DNA of 64,000 nucleotides from assembly GCA_015501585.1 (NCBI GenBank), contig JADNRY010000001.1, forward strand, positions 372,001 through 436,000. Direction: 5' to 3'. Positions 47,646-59,478 of this stretch are shown here, one piece after another. The position numbers and the translations under genes were made by a program. Each line of letters begins with the position of its first letter. Positions within the stretch are counted from its first letter, which is position 1. Source of the DNA: Rhodocollybia butyracea. Lineage: Eukaryota > Basidiomycota > Agaricomycetes > Agaricales > Omphalotaceae. Under the pieces are notes generated by a model, which saw only the letters and a list, made by a program, of their open reading frames with translations, made no database searches and had not been told where the DNA came from.

Positions 47646-48704
47646 ATGTCCTCTGTATCGAGCGCAACTTTGCCGGCTCTTCCAACGGAGCTTTTAACTC
47701 AGATCTTCACTCTTAGTACGGCTCTAGACTCAGGAAAAACCCTCCGATCGCTGTTGCATGTCTCCCGCCGCTTTTATAATATTTGTGCTCCTCTAAAATT
47801 CCACTGTGTAACGCTCACAACAAGTCTAGGCGTTACACGTTTTTATCAGGAATTAGAACGTTGCGCAGATGCTCCAACTCATCTACGGAGAATCTTACAT
47901 CTTTACATCTCCCTCAGTCTATCTAACGTCCATGCAGACGCAGAACGTGACATTATAACTCAGCTATTCTGTATCATCCAGACCGCCGCGGAAACTCTCC
48001 AGACTCTCACGCTCACTTACCATAACACCCTCTTCAGTACATCCGTTTTTGGACGACTTTTCCGACAGTCGTTCCCCGTCCTTGTGGAACTGACGATACA
48101 TGGGTTTTATCCTTTTCCAAGCCCCATGTCTCCGAACGAGCTTCCGGCCCCCACTCCAAGCTCAGATTTCTTACCCAAAGCTGGAAGTTCTTTCATGCCT
48201 ATGCTTGAACGTCTTCATTTAGGTGGGAATCGTAATCCTTATGGGTTGCTCCAGCTTTCATCTCTGGACAAGTGTTTTCCACGCTTGACGCATCTTGCCG
48301 TCTCGGGGCTTCTGATGGCTGCCTCGTTCGTTGAAGAGATCAAAAGTGCGCTGGATGAACATTTAGCACGTCGTTTAGGTCCAAAAGACACAAGTTGCAC
48401 AAATGGCAGCATTGCACTTGGAGGGACACTGGCAAGGCTGCCCAGTGGACTGCAGTCTCTCGTCCTACAGCCCGGGTTCATGCCTCTCGTCGGATTACGC
48501 CCGGGTATAACAGACAGCGCAGAGAAAAAGGATTCACGGATGATGGCAGGGCTGAAAGAGGTCGAGGAGGCAGAGAAACGCGGTAGGGGTGTCGTACGCG
48601 TCATGCTGAAAGATCGCATGCAGACTTCGGACCAAGTTTCCATCAATTCAGGGTTGTATAGTGATTGGCTCGATCGGATGAATGGGGCCAGAGGTTACTG
48701 GTGA
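47646..48704 (+). CDS. F-box-like protein
   Basis: Single-exon gene of 352 residues, start ATG 47646 (MSSVSSATLPALPTELLTQI). The frame is open upstream to 47604 but without an ATG. The N-terminal F-box reads LPALPTELLTQIFTLST, then TLRSLLHVSRRFYNICAPLK, as in fungal F-box proteins that bind Skp1 in SCF ubiquitin ligases. The remainder has loose leucine-rich features (LRRILHLYISLSLSNVH, ETLQTLTLTYHNTLF, FPRLTHLAVSGLLMAAS) typical of the expanded mushroom F-box/LRR families. The C-terminus is charged. The substrate is unknown. Confidence 0.75.
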   Translation: MSSVSSATLPALPTELLTQIFTLSTALDSGKTLRSLLHVSRRFYNICAPLKFHCVTLTTSLGVTRFYQELERCADAPTHLRRILHLYISLSLSNVHADAERDIITQLFCIIQTAAETLQTLTLTYHNTLFSTSVFGRLFRQSFPVLVELTIHGFYPFPSPMSPNELPAPTPSSDFLPKAGSSFMPMLERLHLGGNRNPYGLLQLSSLDKCFPRLTHLAVSGLLMAASFVEEIKSALDEHLARRLGPKDTSCTNGSIALGGTLARLPSGLQSLVLQPGFMPLVGLRPGITDSAEKKDSRMMAGLKEVEEAEKRGRGVVRVMLKDRMQTSDQVSINSGLYSDWLDRMNGARGYW

Positions 48705-51230
48705 AGTGGTGTTAACAAAAAATTATTACTGCAAACATAGGTGCTTATTACCATATATTCAATTTATTGTATTTCTTTTCTGTCTTAGTGCAATGCACAC
48801 GGCCTAGAAGCAAAGCAGCAAGCTTGATCTCCCCAGACTGCAAGAATAGAGTGCATACATCTCAACCCAGCCTAGAACAGGGAAGGAAGGAAGTTTATTA
48901 CACGGCATGGTCCAAGACTGAAAGGGGAATGTAAGGGAAAACAAGCAGGTGGAACTGCATCATGGGCCAATGGCTCTCGCGAGATATCGGGCAGCTTCCC
49001 AGCAATCCTCGTATATCAGAAAAGCCAGATTCCATGCTACCGGTGTGCTGGTAAATACTGAAGAGTCTTTGAATGTAATCACCCGGACCACCCAAGCGGC
49101 GCTCACAAGGAGTTAGTGTATGCATACTTACTCGCAGCGAACGAGGGCGGGCTGGATCAGTGATTCTCGAGAGTCAACCCGAGGAACTCGACCTCCGCCG
49201 AGAGAAACTTGTAATTGTGTCAAGGAGGTAAAATACGCTACAGATTCCGCAAGAGAACCAAACGTGTATGTAAGTTGAAATATAAACTCAATAGAGCTTG
49301 AACTTGGAGAGCATGTTTTGACGAGACGTGAAAGGAAGGAGGAACCAAAGAGAAGGCAACTGGATTCTGATGCCGGAACCTACCTTCCTCTCATGTGTTC
49401 CTTGCAGTTTCTTCGTGTTCTATTAACGTCGGGCAATGGATTTTTGTCTGGTACCGGATCTTAGCGTAATTTTTAGCCCGAATATGACATAGAAAGGCAG
49501 GGAAAGACCTGGGATGCATACATGTAAAACAGTATCACAATTTTAATTCGATACACACAAAATCTGCTTGCGATCCTTCAAACACCTGTCATGTATGTTC
49601 AAGGTGGGGAAGACATTAGGGATGCTATAGACTGATTTGTCGGCAGCTCTGCAAGTCAGTTAAAAGCATATTGGACACGGAGGTCAGAACAGAAACAGAA
49701 ACGTTTTTCTTTACTCGTATGTTCCATACGTTTCCAGCTCCCAGGGAAGGTTTTGACGTGCGTTTGGAAGATCGCCACGGTCGCTCTTGGATTCGCTACC
49801 GCTGCCGCTCCCTTGTGCTTGCCTTCACTTTCGATTAAGACTACATTCACTCGATATTCTCTTCGCAGAACATTGATTGTTGTAAAGTGGAGACGTCATG
49901 TGGTAAGGACGCGGATGATTTTCTTCCTCAGCCTCCTGGACTTGTTAGATATTCAGAGCTAAATATGAAATCAATCCGAGCTAAGTTAGGACGTAGTAGA
50001 ATAATAAAAGACCAACCTTGCAGGTTTCGGTTCATGAAAAGCACATCCGGCTATTACTGTAGTACTTATTCGTTCCTTGGTTTTGTCAGATCCTGTCTCC
50101 CGAAAGCAGAACCTCCTTCCTTCCTTTGAGTCGAGGGATAGTTAGAGATCAGAACTTAACCAAACCAACCCGAACTATAAAAAAAACGCCAACGATATTA
50201 ATTCCAGCAAACTGCTGACTCACATCACGATAGTCCAGTTGGGACAAACCTAGGTTCCGAATGATTGCAGAGGCCACAAATACGTTTTGCCAAGGCTAAG
50301 GTCTATAGCAGGTCTTGAAGTCTTCCTTACCCTTGAATTTATTAACGCCGAAGATCCTCTACGTAGGAGATTCAGACCAGTCAAGCGAAAAGACAGAGTA
50401 GCTATAGTCAAGTGCATTGTGAATTCAAGACAATATCGCTGGTCGAGGGTTCGGCTCACTGCTCCGTTAATCCTAGCCTGGGATACTTCGACACTTTCTA
50501 GAATAGCTAGCTTCCTTTTCTGCTACTTACACACCTTAACTACGACTTCGTAGTGGACTTGGCCTAGTAAATGGGGAAAAGAAAAATATTCGTAGAGCCA
50601 CTACCACGCTAAGCACAAGCGGAATAATCAAACACTGGCAGCACTTGTAATGTGATACAAAGAGTAGAGCAAGTCACGGCGTGTTACAGAAATGTCACAG
50701 GCACGGAAGAACGAGCCACAATGTGGGGTAACTATTTGATGCCCTTCTTCCGTCACTGCGCCTTCAGTCCCTTCTGTGGCTGACCGCTGATCACCTCGAG
50801 GTTTTAGAGATGTTCCACTTTTCGAGGGGCGGTTTCAAATCTGTAAGTTTTTCTGGTTTGTGAACGAACCTTCATATGACTGTCCTGGATTAGCTTCAAG
50901 CTAGCAACCGAATTTAACCATTCAAGTAGCAAGTCATCTAAATTTTGTCGTCCACAAGGCCATCATGAAAGCTTCTGGTGCCGTCCGAGATGAATTGTGA
51001 ACCCGGACATAGTTATCTGATTCATTTCGCCAGAAATTTTATGTGTTCGCAAGCGCAAAACAACGTGCAAAACATCCTTGATCGGACAATCCCGTTTTTA
51101 GGAAAGATCGTATCTTTATCTAGACCTATATCTCTTACATATAGAGTGGGACTCTGAGGGAACATCCTTCGACGTTATCCCCATATCATGAGCTGCGTCG
51201 ACTTCTCGTGATTTTCTGCCTCAGTCACAT
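48705..51230. other. Gene-poor region, 2.5 kb
   Basis: Apart from the minus-strand fragment at 49128-49379, no coding exon is supported. Frames near 49725-49850 and 50287-50553 are of moderate length but join to nothing recognisable. The right end holds the promoter of the nucleotidyltransferase-like gene. Confidence 0.4.
49128..49379 (-). pseudogene. Possible LRR/F-box C-terminal exon fragment
   Basis: A minus-strand stretch of 83 open codons without an ATG start begins right after a TAG acceptor-like site and ends at TAA. It contains FGSLAESVAYFTSLTQLQVS followed by LGGGRVPRVDSRESL, which reads like the end of a leucine-rich F-box protein. No matching upstream exons were found on this strand, so it may be a relic. 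Recognition is weak. Confidence 0.28.
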
Positions 51231-52062
51231 ATGTCCGACGAAACCTGTCGACTTTTGGATGCTGCCGGCGCCCTTTCCCAGCTGCTGGTCGCGAACCGTG
51301 TTCCTCATGCTTTCTATGGCAGTGTCTTCACGGCCGTCCTTGCTAACAGTCCTCGATGCGATGTACGTTATATATATGCCACATTCTACTGTCTCTGATA
51401 CCTCGTATTTCACAGGAAATCTACTGCATCGTTGAAGGAGGACGAAATCAGAGCCATCCTTTCCGTCGCGTGCGCGATGCTATCACTGGCGATGATTTCT
51501 CTGTGACTCTTTCGCCTTACACGACTAGGTACGTCCCGAACGGCGCTAGCAGTTATTCCTTCTGATGGTAATCAGAATGCTTGTCACTTATCGTCGACCA
51601 ATACCTGCCATTGAAGTAAGTGGCTTTTGCGAGATACGTACCCAACCGCTCAATAGAAACTTGAAAGATTGAGATTCTCCCATCGGGGGAGGCAGGTCCT
51701 CGACATCTTGATACCTTCACCATTATCAACATCCAAGGAATTCCGTTTCTCAATTTCTCCGAATTTATACGGGCGAAACTAAAGGTATGTACATTAATCT
51801 GGCCTGTAGATTGTGTTCTGATTCTGGGCAAAGACGTGGATGATGTGAGCACGGAGTTGATATCCTGATTCCCTGTCGAGCTCAGTACCGTTGCAGTGGT
51901 ATGTCAGCACGAGATGCTCAAGACATATCTTTGATCCTATCCCGATACTGGAATCGAATTGACATCAATCGTATACCCGAGCAAGACATGAATCATTTCG
52001 TGGCGAGGAATAATGCCTCTCAGCCTTGGTGGTCAGCAATAAAGCGGAAGTACGATAGTTGA
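51231..52062 (+). CDS. Nucleotidyltransferase-like protein of an agaricomycete family
   Basis: A 192-residue protein from five exons that fit exactly: 51231-51362, 51416-51528, 51576-51615, 51668-51784 and 51886-52062. Sequence in order: ETCRLLDAAGALSQLLVANR, VPHAFYGSVFTAVLANSPRC, DEIYCIVEGG, HPFRRVRDAITG, VTYRRPIPAIEIEILPSGEA, INIQGIPFLNFSEFIRAKLK, ARDAQDISLILSRYWNRIDI and NRIPEQDMNHFVARNN. The layout (Gly-Ser turn, a strand pair, later RAKLK helix and a ARDAQD helix) is that of the nucleotidyltransferase-like proteins expanded in mushroom fungi, distantly like AbiEii. In this copy the usual DxD after the Gly-Ser turn reads DEIYC, so catalysis is doubtful. No function is known. Confidence 0.68.
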
Positions 52063-53697
52063 CCAGGGAGTGTTGTGGCATATATAATATATAACCAGGA
52101 CCCTCAATATTGCGCCAATCTACCTGATTCAATCAAAAGCTTGAATTTCTAATATAAGACAACGGCACAAGCTACAGATAGCTGGTAGTTTGTGGTCGCA
52201 ATTCTACTTTTTCCAGGCAGTTATAGAAAGAAGTCTTAGTGTCATGACTCCCGCTGAATTCCGAGGAAGATCCCGGGGATTTCTCGCCCACTAACCCCAC
52301 GCATATTCCTACTGGTTCTCGTGGATTGTCGACATGTCCGCGATGATCTACAGATTTTATCTTCGAAAATCAGTATATACACCTTATGAAATCCCCCAAA
52401 CACACTTAAAGTGAAGAGTTGTAGACATCGGGCTCAAAATACAGGATGGAAAACTCTGTACAGCTCTACTTGAACACAAACGAAAGATGTCACGGTCATC
52501 TGCTTAACTCACGACGTTAGCTTCGAGCTGGTCAAGTTGCAAGGGATGAGCTTTCGCGGAGCATATCCCTCATGCTTCGTTCCCCAGGTGACATATGGCA
52601 CTATTAACAGCGTGACTTGTAAAGTCCAGATGAGGCGAGACTACGTATGTATGCTCTTCTGGTTCAGGGCACGACTACTCCAAGTCAGGGCAAACAACTT
52701 GCTGAATCTCGATGATTGGGCGGTGTACCAGCTCATGGTGTTGTACCTCCCCTAAAGCGCATTAGTATAAGCAAGCAAGACAAAATGGGACGTGGCACCT
52801 GGAATTGCCGCAAGAATGTCATCGCGCCAGGCAGGCCCAACAGTTGAGAGTTCGTCACGTCAATGATTGAATTCCTGTACGTGAGATCTTGAGTTCAAAA
52901 AAAACTCGTGAGGACTTCGGTCTTTTCAATCGGGTCAACGACGAGAATAGAAGCGGAGAACGTGATTCCATCACACACAGGGTCTGCTCATCCTCCTAAG
53001 CGCCCCGACATTCTGTAGTACGGATAATATCCATGGAAGACAACTTGCAGCGGTGTTCATTACAGTTGGTTTTAAACATGACTAACAGCTAACGTAGAAG
53101 CGGGCAGTTTATTCTCAAGTGTGACTCGGATGAAGGTAGGCTACGCGCGCGCATCCGACATTACACGTCGCAATTGGTTATATGGCGATCAGTCCATTGG
53201 CTTTTGTACGTCGTGAAATAATTGATTCGAGGTCATGGATCCATCGCACTCCCGCGAATACAGCGGGGCAGAGGTATATCGTAGTGCTGCTAAGGTAGCA
53301 AGACGATATTACAAGCTAAGAGATTCATTATGTAAGTTGGAAGTGCTGGTAAACTGAGATATACATAAACTATTGTTCTTACCACGCATGCGCCCAAGCT
53401 TTTGGCTCTATCTCTACATACTGATATGATACAGTAGCAGCTGAATATCGTCACTTATGCCCACGAAATTGTCATGATATTCACCCTACTAAGCTTTGAC
53501 AATATGGGGCCTGTAGACTCTTACTATGTCTAACACGGATAGGCTACTTGTGTTTGCGCTTTAAATAGCCAAGATGATCCCAGTTCCATGCCAGCTTACC
53601 GCCTACGTTTGACGGTTTGCGATAAAACGCTTTGACTAGTGAGAATAATGACGTATATTGTCATGAGATCTTTCGGTGCTGTTCTTCCTTTACCATC
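52063..53697. other. Intergenic, no gene seen (1.6 kb)
   Basis: Short open frames only (longest about 72 codons near 52537) with no recognisable product or repeat. Confidence 0.45.
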
Positions 53698-54966
53698 ATG
53701 GATGTACTAGACACATCTCATCCGGCTGTTAGAGACTATCTTTCTCTCATCAGGTATCCTCGACCTTGTGTAGATCTTACTCCAATGCTCACCCTCCATC
53801 TAGACTTCAAGTACTCACTCCGTTGTCATTGCTCATCAACATCGCGACAGTCATCGTTTGTGCAGTAGTTGTCTCGCCTTCAATCAGTAATGGTCATTCT
53901 TCTGTTCAATGTTTTGAAAACTGATAGAAAACAGGTGAAGTTTCAAAACAATTCCCAACGTCGATATCTCCGAAACCAATCATAATTGCTATATATGTCG
54001 CAGCGTTATATGCTGGACAGCTAGGATATTGTATCCTCATCGTTGTAGCTCGAAAACAAGAAACAAAGGTATGCTTTTCAGTCAATTGACCTTTCGAATG
54101 GGCACTAAATACAGATCAAACTCCAGCGAACAGTTACCAAAGGTGTTGGCCTGTCTCTAGTTTTCGCAAACTTCATCCAAGCTCTTTGGGCTGTGGCTTG
54201 GGTACGTATCACATTGCAACCAGTAGCTCATGCTCTTACTATCATCTGAAGATTTTTCAATGGTTTCTGGTATCAACAGTCCTACAGGGAATTCTCCTTC
54301 TGACGCTCCTCTATTCCAATATCGTACTTTTGGTCTATCATCGACCTACCTCCGCACGACCCTTTGACACCATGCTTATACATGCTCCTCTCCGTTTCTT
54401 TTTCGTTCTTCAGTTTGGTCTCATGTTTGCTTTGTCTCTGTTGTGAGTCTAGGCTTTACATGACGAAGGTGCTTTCCTTACCTCAATGAAAGCATAAATC
54501 TAGGCTTGACGTACTCGCCTACGAGTTCTGTCCCACCAAAAGATTATGCTGACCATCCTTGGCCTGGATTCGGTGTAATCCTCGGCACTAATTTGTTAGG
54601 GATCATCGTCGTCATCCTCAGACGCGATATTGTGTGGTGTATATCGGCTACTTGGATATGCGTCAGTATTTGGGCTCTTCGACCCAAACCTGGCCCAGTC
54701 TACGTGCGTTGTATTCTGGTATCATATTTATCAACAACTTACCTGGTGTTCAGATTGTTGCAATTTTATTCACCGTGCTTCATCCCCTCGCATTGCTCGG
54801 GACGTACATTCATTTCTGGTTCTACAAACGTCGCACAGTCGCTCTTCCTCCAGGCGATGAACACCCAGCATTGTATGGAAGAACTGATAGCACTAGATCA
54901 GCTGTTGCTAATACAGAGTCAAATAACGGACCAAGAGAGGTTGATGAAGATGCCGTTTGGGCCTAA
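53698..54966 (+). CDS. Multi-pass membrane protein, uncharacterised fungal family
   Basis: Seven exons, ATG 53698 (MDVLDTSHPAVRDYLSLIR) to TAA 54964-54966, about 320 residues. Eight hydrophobic segments are predicted: VLTPLSLLINIATVIVCAVV; IIIAIYVAALYAGQLGYCIL; GVGLSLVFANFIQALWAVAW; FLVSTVLQGILLLTLLYSNI; FFFVLQFGLMFALSLFINLG; GFGVILGTNLLGIIVVILRR; IVWCISATWICVSIWALRP; and VAILFTVLHPLALLGTYIHF. The tail is hydrophilic and acidic (ESNNGPREVDEDAVWA). Conserved blocks such as HAPLRFF, WPGFGVILGTNLL and RRDIVWCISATWICVS are typical of a membrane family seen in agaricomycetes. The role is unknown; a transporter or receptor function cannot be assigned. Confidence 0.75.
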
Positions 54967-55765
54967 GACGACATCTAGGGTATGAGCAATGGCGAATCGT
55001 CATCAAGCTTTCTTTTTCTTTCCTTTTATGTATTTACTTAATATCCGAATACTCTCTTCTAGACCTGAGGTAGCTCCCTCTATGAGCTTTTGACGGCAGC
55101 GTTATAGACCTTTGGACTCGACTTCTTGTTTAAGTCTGTGCTCTCTAATGTTGACTGAGCGCTTTAAATGGGAACATGGAACGATGGCGTGAAACTCTTC
55201 TCTTATAGCTCAATTCGGTTTCATTCTAGCTCCTGATTCTTTTTTTCTGGATGAGTACTGAAGCATCCAGACCTGGATATCGGGCCACACAACCCGAATG
55301 ACAAACAACCCACTTATTTTTACCTAGAATAAACCACGTATATTGTACTTTGTGAACGACGCAGATTACTGGAAGAATCAGACATGGCTTCAAGCACCTA
55401 CAGCAAGGTCCGTAGTGAACATGGTCACGGCGAGTTATTGGCCTGCTAGATATAGATACAGCTCTAAAGAATAAAGGTACATTCTTCCGTCCACTTACTT
55501 ATAGGAAGCCAGCCTCCGATTTACATAATTTCATTCTATCTTCCAAGCCCAGCTGGGCCCTAATAAATCATACGATGAGTACCGGAGCATCCAGCAAGGC
55601 AAGAACAAACCTATTGGATCGCCTCTCTCATGACTGGCGCCGGTCCACATCCCAACTACACCCATTGCTGACCCAATACCTCCTACTTGAATACCTTCCA
55701 TAACCCATTCGTCTCTATCCGGAGAAGAAACCTCGCTAGAAATCTATGTGATCGCAAACTTGACA
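54967..55765. other. Intergenic, convergent 3' ends
   Basis: About 800 bp between the stops of the membrane-protein gene and the F-box gene. A frame at 55687-55965 overlaps the F-box gene's 3' end on the opposite strand and is not supported. Confidence 0.5.
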
Positions 55766-58049
55766 TTAAGATTCGAGGCGGCGAGAGCAACATAACAAAC
55801 GCACCAAGTTCCACCGGATCGCACGATCTCCAATCATCCGGATTGTACCTCGCGAGCGGCGCGCAACAGAATCATCTACATCAGAGCCCCGGAATTCTCC
55901 TACGACATGAATTATCGGGAGAGCATAGACTAAAGGGTCATAGTGGGTATGACCGTTTGAAGTAGATGTAGGCTCTTTGTCCTTGGCGTTTCTTTCTCCA
56001 TTTGAAGAGGAAGAGCTGGAGGATTCGGCACTAGGAGCGGGCAAGGCGGAAGGAGCGGGGACACGAGAGTAGCCAACAACTTTCAGCGTCATTGCAAAGA
56101 CGCGGCAGGTTTCTTGGATCTCTTGATGGTAGCGAGCGGCAATTGGATAAGTTGTTTGCAAGTTATGGAAGAGCAAGTCGCGGTAGTCCATCCAGCAAAC
56201 AGCACGCATCCATTTACCTTCTGCACCTGCCCAGTCCCATCCTTCGACGTCGTCAGGGTATTTCAGATCCTCGTCCTTCCTCCACCATGGGGTAGGCATT
56301 TCGGGCTTTACTTGCGGGGCCTCGTCAACAACTCCCGTCCAGCCTTCCCGGTTACCTCTGCAGTCCCAGAAACCAGGAGCACTGCCCATCCGTAGACTCT
56401 CCCAGCCACGATCATCTGAAGAACCTCCACTGCTTTCGATATTGTTCTCAACCTCAATAGGTCGTTTAATGTCACCCGGTTTCGGAGGAAGGAGTACGCC
56501 CATGCGAAGCAAAAGCTCCCTGGTAGCTTCTACAGCGGCGGTTGTGGTGAACCAAGGCCACATTGGCGAGTCATTCGATGACCCGCTTTTGTAACGTTCA
56601 CGCAAGTTTTCAGCAACGACGAGGCGCGCAGCTGAGAGGAAGGCGTAGTCTGGAAAGAGAAGATGAGGGTCGGGCGGGTAAATGGGGAGCGGACCGGAAG
56701 CAGGCATGAATAGGTCTTGAGGAACTTCAGAGTCGTCGGTGAAGTAGGATTCGTTTGTTTCCGAGATAGCATCGTCCTCGTTTTCTTCCCCAGTCTGTTC
56801 TTCAAATTCAAACTGATAATGGTGGTGGTGGTCATCATCTGGTGGAGTATAGTCCCCATCTTCCTCCTCATCGTCATCCACCGGTTCAGGGTCTTGCGAA
56901 TCGAAAAAGGTATCAAAGTTGTTCAGAATGGCACGAAGAAATGTTATGTTGACTGCGTATGGTCATGGTCAGAAACTGAATCCAGCAAGGAAGTGAAATC
57001 TTACCTTGTGCGGCTTGCAATGCATCAGGATCTTCATTGTCGTGCTTTTTGACCTTTTTGATCTTCTTCTTGTCCATTATTTCGTCAACTGCTCTTTCTT
57101 TTCCTTTGCCATTCGTTATTCCATTATCCTCCGGAATAGACTCGTCTTCAACATCGTCAAGAGGCAGAGGTGGAGAGGATGCACGCAAAAACGGGCCCCA
57201 ACATCGCTCTGCGGAAAGATAAGGCAAATTGTACACACGATGCCTCGCAACTGTACGCGCAAGTGCGCGTAACTTGACCTTTGGCTCTTTCTTCTTCCTG
57301 GAAGATGAACTTCGGAGATTATACCTCCCGTCTTCATCCTCATCTTCGTTATCAGAATCTTCCAAATCAGCGGGGCCTCCACGGAACCCCGAGAGGAAAA
57401 ACAGCCTGTAAAACTCTCGTCCTGCCGCAGAACGTTCCCAGTCGAGACGCATGATGATCTGTTCAGAGACGGGTACACTACCCTGCGAGTCGTTTAGTGT
57501 CAAACGACGGAGCAATGCTGAAGGAAAACCATTGGCGAAGAGTTGTGCACACCAAGCAACATTTGCCGATGATGAATTTACGGGAAGTTGGAGGAGAGCC
57601 GATGTTGCTGTGGACGATAAAGCATTGAGATCTGAAGCAAGTGTCTGAGACTATATGTTTTTCAGTGCATGAATGCGAAATGTAAAAGCACAAATACTCA
57701 CGTCTACTTTCATGGCTTCAACCATCTTTCCAGCGCGAATTCGCCGACGATATTCGGTCTTCCAGTCGAAAGCAACATCATCTGCGGTATCAGGCACAAT
57801 CGGCCGGCCAAGGACCTTGAGATTTTTCCGAGGATCATCGAAAGTGGCAAGGAAAAACTCCCTCCAAAGATGACTGTCTGTGCTGGCATAGATGAGTTCG
57901 TAATGTGTACGACAAGTTTGTGAAAAGGACGCGATGGATTCTGGGGAACCAGAAAAGGCGCAAGATATGATAATTTGCTCGAGGATCTCAAGGGGAAGTG
58001 AAAATATGCAAGTTGGAGAGGAAGGACCACTGTAAGTGGGAGAAGACAT
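55766..58049 (-). CDS. F-box protein with conserved C-terminal domain
   Basis: Three exons, ATG 58049 (MSSPTYSGPSSPTCIFSLPL) to 55766, about 720 residues. The F-box is SLPLEILEQIIISCAFSG, then SIASFSQTCRTHYELIYAST. An alpha-helical middle part (ANVAWCAQLFANGFPSALLR; RALARTVARHRVYNLPYLS) is followed by acidic low-complexity stretches (DLEDSDNEDEDEDG; DDDEEEDGDYTPPDDDHHHH). The C-terminal part WMRAVCWMDYRDLLFHNLQT, PIIHVVGEFRG and GTIRMIGDRAIRWNLV is a conserved fungal domain, probably substrate binding. Splices: VD/SQT at 57650-57710 and Q/VNITF at about 56949-57005, both in frame. Likely an SCF adaptor. Divergent from the first NmrA-like gene, 111 bp away. Confidence 0.85.
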
Positions 58050-58160
58050 GTTGTAAAGCTTGCCGGTAACTCGGAATCATTTCTGCCGTGTCGAGCGCTT
58101 ACATTATACATGGACTTTGAACTATACGGAGTATGAATTTTACTTTTGTTCCACTAATCG

Positions 58161-59386
58161 ATGTCACTAAAGAAACTTATCCTTGTTGTTGGTGCAACAG
58201 GTGCTCAAGGAAGACCTGTTGTATCCTCTCTGTTGGCTAATCAAGATGATGGATCTCCGTCTCCGTACTCAGTGAGAGCACTGACTCGAGACCCGACGAG
58301 CGAAGAGGCACAATCCCTGGTCTCTATGGGTGCCGAATTGTTCAAAGGTCATTTTTTAATCAATCCCTTCAATAAGACTTATGTATCTCTGTAGGTCGTT
58401 TTGATAATATAAACAGTATCGCTGCTGCGTTCGAAGGATGCTACGGGGCTTTCGTCAACACAAACACGTTCAGTATCGGTGAACAGAAAGAGATATTTTT
58501 CGGTATCAAGATATTTGAACAAGCCCATCGGACGCAGTTGAAGCACTTTATATGGAGTGGCCTCGATTATGCGAGCAAAGTCAGTTCCCTTCCATCATAT
58601 ATGAGCTTTTTGTTTATAATAATACACGTGTAGCTTGGGGATTACAAGCCCAAATACAAAGCGTGCCACCTAGATGCGAAAGGTGAAAGACAGAACACTC
58701 TTATCTGACGCAAAGCAGCTGATCTTTTTCAAGGAATCGTCAGCGATTTCCTGCGATCTCAACCCTCCAGCCCTAGCGGAGACGCGTTAACATGGTCCAT
58801 ACTCACTACCGGCCCATACATTGAGAATCTTACTCACGTACGCGATACCCCTTTCTAATTGCCTTGTCTAATTTTCGTCTAGGCTTTCATAGGACCCCTT
58901 GCAGAACGCGAGAACGGTGCTGTCGTCTTTGCTCTGCCAACTGGAAATGGTCATATCCCCGCGATTAGTCTCGAAGATATTGGATGGTGGGCTCGCTACA
59001 CCTTTGATCATCGCGCAGAAACCTCTGGCCAAGAACTCAAAATCGCCACAGAGATGATGACTATGGATCAGGTCGTCGAAACCTTTACACGAGTAACAGG
59101 AATTCCTGCTATTCGTAAACGACTTTCTGTCGAGGAGTATCTCAAGATCTATCCTTGGACAGCTCGACCGATAGTGGCTGAAGAGCCTGATGGTCCTACT
59201 ATTGCAGACACTTGGTCGGGAATGTATCATACTTGGGCAGACGATATCATAACGAGGGATATGGAGTGGAATAGGCGCATTCACCCTACTGGATATACAC
59301 TAGAGAGTTGGATCAGGAAGAAGGGTTACGATGGGTCTTTCAACGCAAACCCGCGGGTTGTCAAGAGCTCACATCTCTTGCGATAA
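58161..59386 (+). CDS. NmrA-like family protein, copy 1
   Basis: NAD(P)-binding atypical SDR of the NmrA/HSCARG group, which senses redox state or regulates transcription rather than catalysing (family knowledge; not shown here). ATG 58161 (MSLKKLILVVGATGAQGRPV) contains the GATGAQG dinucleotide-binding motif. Then RALTRDPTSEEAQSLVSMGA, FDNINSIAAAFEGCYGAFVN, QLKHFIWSGLDYASK, HLDAKGIVSDFLRSQPSS, GHIPAISLEDIGWWARYTFD, ETSGQELKIATEMMTMDQVV and IHPTGYTLESWIRKKGYDG. About 330 residues, five exons. It has an intron at 58683-58733 that copy 2 lacks. The catalytic YxxxK is absent, as usual for NmrA proteins. Confidence 0.88.
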
Positions 59387-59478
59387 ACTGATCTCCAGCA
59401 AATCTTGCTTAGTATCATAAGTATCTTAGATGTGTAATCAAAACGACGCGTGACGGCGTATCTTAGTCTCACACCTTC

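Noticed and set aside
55687..55965. 92-codon plus-strand frame
   Set aside because: Overlaps the last exon of the F-box gene on the other strand; looks like antisense shadow.
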